From Cyanophora paradoxa (taxonomy: Eukaryota; Glaucocystophyceae; Cyanophorales; Cyanophoraceae), in assembly GCA_004431415.1 (NCBI GenBank), contig QPMI01000622.1, positions 1 through 64,000 of the forward strand: a DNA stretch of 64,000 nt. Reading direction: 5' to 3'. The notes beneath the pieces were generated by a model. It did not search any database. It was not told the origin of the DNA and saw nothing but the letters and a program-made list of their open reading frames with translations. How positions within the stretch are numbered: position 1 is the stretch's first letter; each line of letters begins with the position of its first letter. A program made the translations under genes and the position numbers. Shown piece after piece: positions 52,403 through 64,000 of the stretch.

Positions 52403-52869
52403 CTGCAGCTGCTGCTCTGCCGCCAGTACTTCCCCTGGACTTCCCCTAGTGCTTTTTCATCCCTTTTTCAATCAGGATGCACGCGTGGCTTCTAGATCCC
52501 ATCCTTGATACTCGCATTCCGCCCGCGGAACTCCTTGTCTCGGTTATTTGCCGCATGCAGCGGCGTAAGTTTATTCTCGTCCAGTGGAAATCTGTGTATT
52601 CTGATCGCAAATTCGGATAATATTGTATACAGCGGGTTCCCTTTTCAACCCTTGATCATGATCATGAACTGCATGCAAGTTTCAAGTCCAGGCACGCGCT
52701 TCTACCTGCACTGGGCCCGGGCGCGGACTTGCAAAGTTAACATTGATCGAATTTGCATTGAAGCTGCAGCTACAGCCTACAGGCCTACAGCTGCAGGGCC
52801 CAACTGCCCGCAGCTTGCGCTGCGATGCGCCTCTACCCCTGCCCCGCCACTTTGCCAGCGCTAGCGGCG
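52403..52869. other. Spacer, AT-richer, no gene seen
   Basis: 467 bp between two genes on the same strand. It contains TGATCATGATCATGA at 52653-52667 and a CTACAGCCTACAGGCCTACAG repeat near 52770-52790. No coding sequence is recognised. Confidence 0.45.
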
Positions 52870-57655
<4,786 letters not shown>

Positions 57656-60600
57656 ATGGGGATCCTCGAGTACTTCATTTCGGGCGCTGTGAACAAGTCC
57701 GTTCTCACGCCGGCCGCCGCGCCGGGCACGTTGATGAGACTCTTTGCTCCTGCTCTCTGCAGGTACGCGTCCGAGTTCATCGGCAAAGTCTCCAGCTCGA
57801 ACTTCGATCTCGGTATCTTAAGCGGTGCGTCAAGGCCCGCCCCGCGGCCGCCGCGGATCAAATTGCCAACTTCGAGTCGGGTCCTAGGCGAGATCAAGCT
57901 CAACGACATCGAAATCAAGGGCGAAATCTTGCACCAGCATGTGGGCGGGCTTCCCATCACGCTCAGCCGTCGTGCGCGGGCCCGGCGGCCGCCTCTGAGG
58001 GCGGCGTCTAAGCGGGCGGGGCGCAGTGCGGGTCGCGAACGTGACGGTGGACGTGCCATGGCACTCGCTGATGAGCAAGCCGGTCACAGTGGTCGTCGAC
58101 GGCGTGTACGTCGTCGCGAGGCCGTACTACAAGGTCCGCTGCCGGCCGCCGGCCGCGCCGGTGGGGCGGGGCCGAGGCGCGGGGCGCAGCGGGACGAGGA
58201 GCTGGAGAAGAAGGCGAAGAAGCTGAAGCGGCTCGTCCTCTCCACCGACGACGACATGCGCAAGGTCCTCTCCAAAGTCGCCGGTGCGCCCCCCCGCCCG
58301 CCCGCCCGCCCGCTCCCAGCGGGCGCGTGGGGAGACGGGTGGGGGCGGGGCGGGGCAGGGCTGGACAAGAAGCCGTACCTGTTCGGGGTGAGCGTGCGGC
58401 TGCTGGCGACGCTGCTGTGGAACGCGGAGGTCGAGGTCCGCAACATCCACATCGTCTTCGAGGAGCCCCTGCAGGCCCCCGGCCCCGCCCCCTTCGCCCC
58501 CTTCTCCTCCTTCGTCCGCCCCGCCCCCGCCCCCGCCCCCGCCCCCGGCGGCCGGCGGCTGACGCGGGGCGCAGGGGCACCAGCAGAGCGCGGCGCAGTC
58601 GCAGGAGGCGACGGCGACGCAGCCGTACGCGGTGGGGATCACGCTGGGCGGCCTGCGCGTGCAGGCCACCAACGAGGCGTACGAGCACGGCTTCCAGGAG
58701 CACCCCAAGGGCGGCCTTCTCCCCGTCATGTACCGCCGCATCGAGGCCCGGCCCCCCGCCCGCCCCGCCCCGCCCGGCGCCGCCCCGCCGGGCTGACGTG
58801 GGGGCAGGTGGAGAGCTTCGGTGTGTACGTGGACACGGGGGCGGCGGCGTTCAGGAGCCTCTCGGATCTGGCGAAGGCGGGGAAGACGGAGGACTGCGAC
58901 CGCCTCCTGGAGGAGGGCATCGAGCTCCGCAACTGCGACGACGACGACAAGGCCCGCCCCAGCGCCCTGCCCGCCCCGCCCGCCTGGGCCCGGCGGCGCG
59001 GGGTGAACGGGGGCGGGGGCAGGGGAAGCACATGTACATGGTGGGCCCGCTCTCGCTGGCGCTGGACGTCGGCGTCAACGTCTCCCGCATCGTCAAGTAC
59101 GTCGACGAGGACCGCACCAGGCGCGCCGGTCATCGCCCCCCGACTCCCCGCCCCCGCGTGACGGGGCGGAGCAGGCCGCTGGGGGCGGCGCGGCTGAGCG
59201 TCGGGGTGGTGCCGGTGGCGGTGGACGCGGCGCAGCTGCAGGCGCTCGCGGCGATGGCCTCGTACTTCGGGAACCACGCCCTCTGGGTCCACCGCGCCAT
59301 GAAGCTCCCCGCCCACCGGCCCCGCGCCGGCAACAGCGCGGTGAACCGCCAGTGGTGGGCCTTCGCCATCGAGGGGACGCTGGGCGGCTCCTCGCGCTAC
59401 GAGGAGACGATGCGCTGGCGCTCGCTCTCCCAGTCCGACCGCCGCAACTACAAGCAGGACTACCTCCGCTTCTGGAAGGTGCGGTGCGGGGCACGGGGCG
59501 AAGGGAGCGGAGCGGGGCGAGCGGGGCGCGAGCGGGGCGCGCCGGCAGGTGCACGCGATCGAGCGCGACGAGCTGGAGTTCGAGGACGGGCGGAGACAGG
59601 ACGAGCGCGACGTCAAGAAGGCCGAGGAGATGCTCGAGAAGCTCGAGGCGCGCCCGCGCAGCGGCGCGAGCCGGGCGCCGCGCGCGGGGGGCTGAGGGGG
59701 CGCCCCGCGCAGGACTTCATCCCGTACGACGACCTGATGTTCTCGCGCCTCATCGGGGACATCCAGGTCAAGATCCAGGTCGCCACCGGCCAGCTCCGGG
59801 CCCGCAGGAAGGAGAGCGAGCAGCCGGCCGAGGCCCTCGAGGCCAAGCTCCAGCGCGTGCGCCGCCCCGCGCCCCGGCCCCGTCCCCGCGCCCTCCTCCC
59901 GGGGCTGAGGGGCCGGCAGTTCTTCGGGTTCTTCTACGGTGACGACCACGTGGACGAGGGCCGCGCGCCCCAGGCCGCCCGGCCGCGCCCGCCCCGCATG
60001 GGGGCCGCCCGCCGCGGCAACCAGAACTGGGCCCAGAACCTCACCGACGAGGACCGCGCCAAGATCGCCGAGTCGCTCGGCGGCACCGTGCGCCCCCCGC
60101 GCCGCCCGGGGCCGGCCGGGGCCGACGCGGGGGGCGGCAGGCGGAGATCAAGGACCTGCGGGACGACGCGCCGAAGTACGCGGCGAGCCTCGAGGTGAAG
60201 GCGGTGACGGTGCAGCTCTGGGGCCCCCACAACCCCGCCGCCGCCAAGCCGGCCCCCGTCCGCTCCCGCGGGATCGGGCAGGTCCTCGCCGGCCTCTTCC
60301 ACTCCCTCGGGGGCCCCCGCGGCCCCGGCGAGGGCGCCCGCCGCGAGCCCGACTGGGCGGAGCTCGCCGAGGCCGCCGCGCAGGCCGCGGGGGCCGACCC
60401 CGCCGGCGGCGGCCTCCGCTACACGAAGCGGTACGCGCAGGGCTCGACCCCCATCTTCACCCTCGGCGTCTCGGCGATCCGGGGCGAGGCGTCGGCGACG
60501 GTGGCGGGGCGGGCGCGGGCGCTCCTCACCCTCCGCGAGATCCGCATCGACGACCACTGCCCGGCCTCCAAGTGGCCCGTCCCCCTCCTCACCACGCCCC

Positions 60601-63600
60601 CGGCCGAGGCCCCCGCGGAGCGCACGACGGGGGACCCGTCGCAGAGCCCCGGCCTCGCCCTTGCCGCCTCCCTCCAGGCCTCCGCCCGCCGCCCGCAGCC
60701 GCCCAAGCAGGCGAGCCCCTACGCGCGCTACGCGGCGCCCAGCGCGGACAGCGCGCACGGGAGGCCGCCGCTGCAGCACCGCGACGGCGGCGTGTACGAC
60801 TGCTTCCTCAACGTCGAGGCGCACGCGGACCTGCAGGAGACGCGGGCGCCCAAGGGCAACAAGACCTTCCTGCGCTCCAAGGCGGCGGCGTGGGTGGACG
60901 TGGGGACGATCGGGGTGCACGTGGCGCTCTTCGAGGGCTCCTGGGTGGGGGCCCTCCTCAACGCCTTCGCCCCGGACCTCCTCGCCCGCATGGCCGACCT
61001 CGCCCGCATCACTCTCGAGATGCCCTCCCGCCGCCCCGAGGCCGTCCGCCGCAAGCGCAACTCCCCCGCCGCGGAGGCGGTGAAGGCGGAGCTGGCGGCC
61101 ATCCACCGGCGGGTCTTCAAGGAGGTGGTCTTCGAGCAGGCGGCGCGCGACTCGCGCTCGGACACCCTCGAGGCCCGCCTCGCCTTCGGCGGCCTCGACC
61201 TCTTCCTCTACTGCCCGCCCGGCCGCATGGACACGGGCCGCAGCGGGCAGCCGCTGGTGGCGGTCTTCCGCCTCGCCGGCGTGCGCCTCAACACGAAGCT
61301 CTACCTCATGTGGCGGCCCCCCGAGGAGGAGCTCGCCGCCGCCGCCGGCCGCAAGGCCCCCCTCGCCCCCGCCGAGGCCCTCAACCGCAGCCCCTTCCAC
61401 CACGTCTTCCTCGAGGCCCGCCCCCGCCGCCCTCGCCGCCGCGCCCCGCCCCGCCGGGCCGCGCCGGGCCGCTCACGGTGGGGCGCAGGCGAAGGACATC
61501 CGGTTCCTCGCGTACCAGCAGGTCGCCGAGATGCCCTTCACCGAGGCCCGCCCCCGCCCCGCCCCCGCCCCGCCCCCGCCCCGCCCCCGCCCCGCCCACC
61601 GAGGCGCCTGCCGGCAGGTGCTGGAGAGCGACCAGGCGCACCTGCTCTACCCGCTGCGCATCGGTGTGGAGGCGCTGCAGGACGTGGTGTACCCGGCGAC
61701 GGCGGCGCGGGTCTCCGTCGGGGACGTGGCGGTGGCGGCGGCCCCCGCGCAGGCCACCTACCTCATCCGCCTCGCCGAGGTCGCTCAGAAGCTCGCCGCG
61801 CCCCTCGCGGCGCGCGGCGGCCCCGACGCCCCCGCGGGGCCCGCCCCGCCGCCCCGGCAAGCCCGGCCCCGAGGAGGCCCGCCGCGGCTCGTACGCCCCG
61901 ACGGAGCGGAGCTGGCAGGACGAGGCGCGCCGCGGTCCGCTGCCGGCGCCGGCGAGCTTCGAGGGGGCGGGGGCGGGGCCGGGGAGGAGGCGAAGGAGGA
62001 GGGGGCGGCGGGGACCGCCCCGGGGCTCATCGTCGCCGACGACACCGAGTCGCGCCCCACCATCGTGCCCCCGCCCCCGCCCCGCCCCGGCCCCGCCCCG
62101 CCCGACGCAGCGCGCCGCGGGCCCCGGGCAGATGCTGGAGCTGTACGTGGACGCCTTCCACGTCTCCCTCGCCGAGGACGCCGACCTCGGCGCCGAGAAG
62201 AAGGAGGCCCGCCCCGCCCCGCCCCCGCCGCCCCGCCCCGCCCCGCCCGAGCCCCGCCCCGCCCCGCCGAGCCCGCCCCGCCCCGCCCGAGCCCCGCCCG
62301 CCCCGCTTCGCCCGCAGATCTTCGTCTTCTTCGTGGACAACGTGCCGCGGGAGTGGAGCGACCCGGCGCTCTACCAGGCGCACGCCGCCGCCGCCGCCCT
62401 CTCGGCGATGCACCCCGACGCGCAGCGGGCGGGCCCCGGGCTGCGGCGGGGGCGCCCCCGCGGGGACGCCGGGGAGCCTGCTGACGTCGGGGAGCGCGAC
62501 GCCGCGGAGCGCCGTGTCGCCCTCGGGGGCCGCCTCGGTCGCCTCGGGCGGCAGCGCCGTCTTCCGCCCCGACGCCCGCGGCTTCATGATGGACGCCACG
62601 CGCTCCCGCCGCGGCACCGGCGCCACCGCCGCCGGCGTCCGCGCCGGCGGCTCCCGCGAGCAGTTCGCCGTCACCTTCTACATGGCGCGTCCCCCCGGCC
62701 CCGCCGCCCCGGCCCCCCGGCCCCCACCCCGCGCTCGCTCGCTGAGGGACGCGGGGGGCAGCACCACGAGAACATGGAGCTGGGGACGGGGATCGTGCTG
62801 GGGGCGGACTGCCTGAACGCCAACCTCGGGGCCTGGGAGCCCGTCGTGGAGAAGTGGCCCCTCCAGCTCGCCGTCCGCGCCCCCGACCGCCCGCCACCGC
62901 CCTCCCCGCCCGACGCGCCCGGCGTGCAGCTCAAGCAGTACCGTGCGGTGGACGGGAGGACGGGCCAGCCCGGGGCCATTGAGCTGGAGGTCGCGCTCAC
63001 GGCGGGGGCGCCCCGCGAGGTGAGCGTGGCCGGGGAGAAGCAGACCGTCGTCCAGCCCCTCGCCATCAACGTCAACGCCTCCATGATCTACACCCTCCTC
63101 GGGGCCGCCCACAAGGCCCGCCCGCGCCCCCTCCCCCTCCCCTCCCCCTCGCGCCGGCGAGCGGCGGGGCGCAGGTCGTCTCGGCGATCCCGAAGCAGGA
63201 GGAGGCGCCCGTCGTCGGCGGCAGCCGCGCGGGGCCCTCAGGCCACGCGCGCGGCCCGAGCGCCGCCGACGCCGTCGGGGCGGGGAGCAGCTACCGGCGG
63301 CGGAGGCCGGGGCAGGGCGCGAGCGGGAAGCAGGGGCTGCCGGACCCCGAGGCGGAGGCGGCGAACCACATGTTCAAGCCCTCGCCGGCGGCGGCCGCCC
63401 TCAAGCGCGGCCTCTCGATGACGGCCGTACAATACAACGAGGAGGCGGCCCTCTTCGCCTCGTCGGCCTCCGCGGGGCGCGGGGGGCGCCCCGCCGGCTG
63501 GTCCAACTACTTCTTCCACAACGGGACGGGCATGCGCATCGTGTGCACGGTCCGCGAGAAGCTCGTCGGGGGGCCCGTCTCGCTGGGCGGCGGCCCGCGC

Positions 63601-64000
63601 CAGGACGAGCTCGCCCCCGCCCGCTCCGTCTTCGCCGAGGGGGGCGGGGCGGGGACGGGCCGGCGGCTGCCGTCGGGGCCCTCGGCGCTGCCGCAGACGA
63701 CGGCGCGGATGATGGAGGGCGGGGAGGGCGCGGGGAAGCTCAAGACGATCATCCTGGAGCCGGACGGGCGGCGCGAGGTGCCGCACGCCGTCGAGGCCGT
63801 CGTGGGGCGGGACACGAAGATCTGCTTCTGCACGGTGTACCTGCCGACGCCGGACGGGCGGCGGAACCAGCCGATCGCGGAGCTGCCGATGGACCGGCTC
63901 GGGGTGTACGCCCTGCCGCGCTCGGCCGAGGGCCCCGGGGGCATGCTCGTGTGCGCCGTGCAGCCGCACCCGCTCGGCCTCGGCGCCCGCCTCGTCTCCG
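57656..64000 (+). CDS. VPS13-like bridge lipid-transfer protein, N-terminal part
   Basis: Chorein-N/RBG family protein that moves lipids between membranes through a long groove; cut by the right edge. The first exon MGILEYFISGAVNK joins YASEFIGKVSSSNFDLGILS across an intron with donor GTCCGTT and acceptor CTCTGCAG. The result is a chorein-like start with GEIKLNDIEIKGEIL, GLPITL, VTVDVPWHSLMSKPVTVVVD and GVYVVARPY. LFGVSVRLLATLLWNAEVEV and RNIHIVFEE follow, typical of the second groove segment. Charged repeats with DKKPYLF, the segment QWWAFAIEGTLGG, and RWRSLSQSDRRNYKQDYLRF also match VPS13. The C-terminal end in the window reads LKRGLSMTAVQYNEEAA and YFFHNGTGMRIVCTV, the start of the VAB/adaptor-like region. 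About 15 introns are inserted; the exon/intron pattern matches the rest of the window. Length so far exceeds 1,500 residues. Confidence 0.82.

Overview
The window is nuclear DNA from a GC-rich unicellular eukaryote. Every recognisable protein is eukaryotic and nearly all genes are split by very short introns (about 50-95 nt). Many introns carry a GC instead of a GT donor, with a C-rich 5' half, a CTGAC/CTGAG box and a G-rich run ending in GCAG. A CatSper-type calcium channel, a calcyphosin-like EF-hand protein, an SF3b subunit, PEX1 and a VPS13-like protein fit a flagellate-capable alga or protist. The GC-AG introns make a haptophyte-like alga my first guess, but no plastid marker is present and the phylum is inference.

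Layout, left to right: partial protein kinase (-); mitochondrial carrier (+); thioredoxin (-); RCC1-repeat protein (+); ribosomal protein L27 (-); WDR12/Ytm1 (+); LMBRD2-like membrane protein (+); membrane-anchored cyclophilin (-); EF-hand protein (-); AFG3-type m-AAA protease (+). Next comes a 3.9 kb element with two identical 352-bp terminal direct repeats (LTR-like), then AT-richer spacer. It continues with a Ser/Gly-rich unknown (-); 1.9 kb of AT-richer spacer; short-chain dehydrogenase (-); exportin CSE1 (+); TPR protein (-); SF3B3 (+); phosphoribosyltransferase (-); OCA6-like phosphatase fold (+); GlcG/HbpS heme-binding-type protein (-); an 85-residue unknown (+); CatSper-like channel (-); TPR protein (+); PEX1 (+); and a VPS13-like lipid-transfer protein (+) running off the right edge.

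The genes are mostly housekeeping: ribosome biogenesis (WDR12, L27), splicing (SF3B3), nuclear transport (CSE1, possibly the RCC1 protein), mitochondrial quality control (AFG3), peroxisome import (PEX1) and membrane contact sites (VPS13-like). They do not form a pathway. Nine adjacent pairs are head-to-head with gaps of about 60-600 bp, so shared bidirectional promoters are likely the organising principle. CDS coordinates run from start codon to stop codon and include introns; intron positions are given where I could fix them from reading frame plus family homology.
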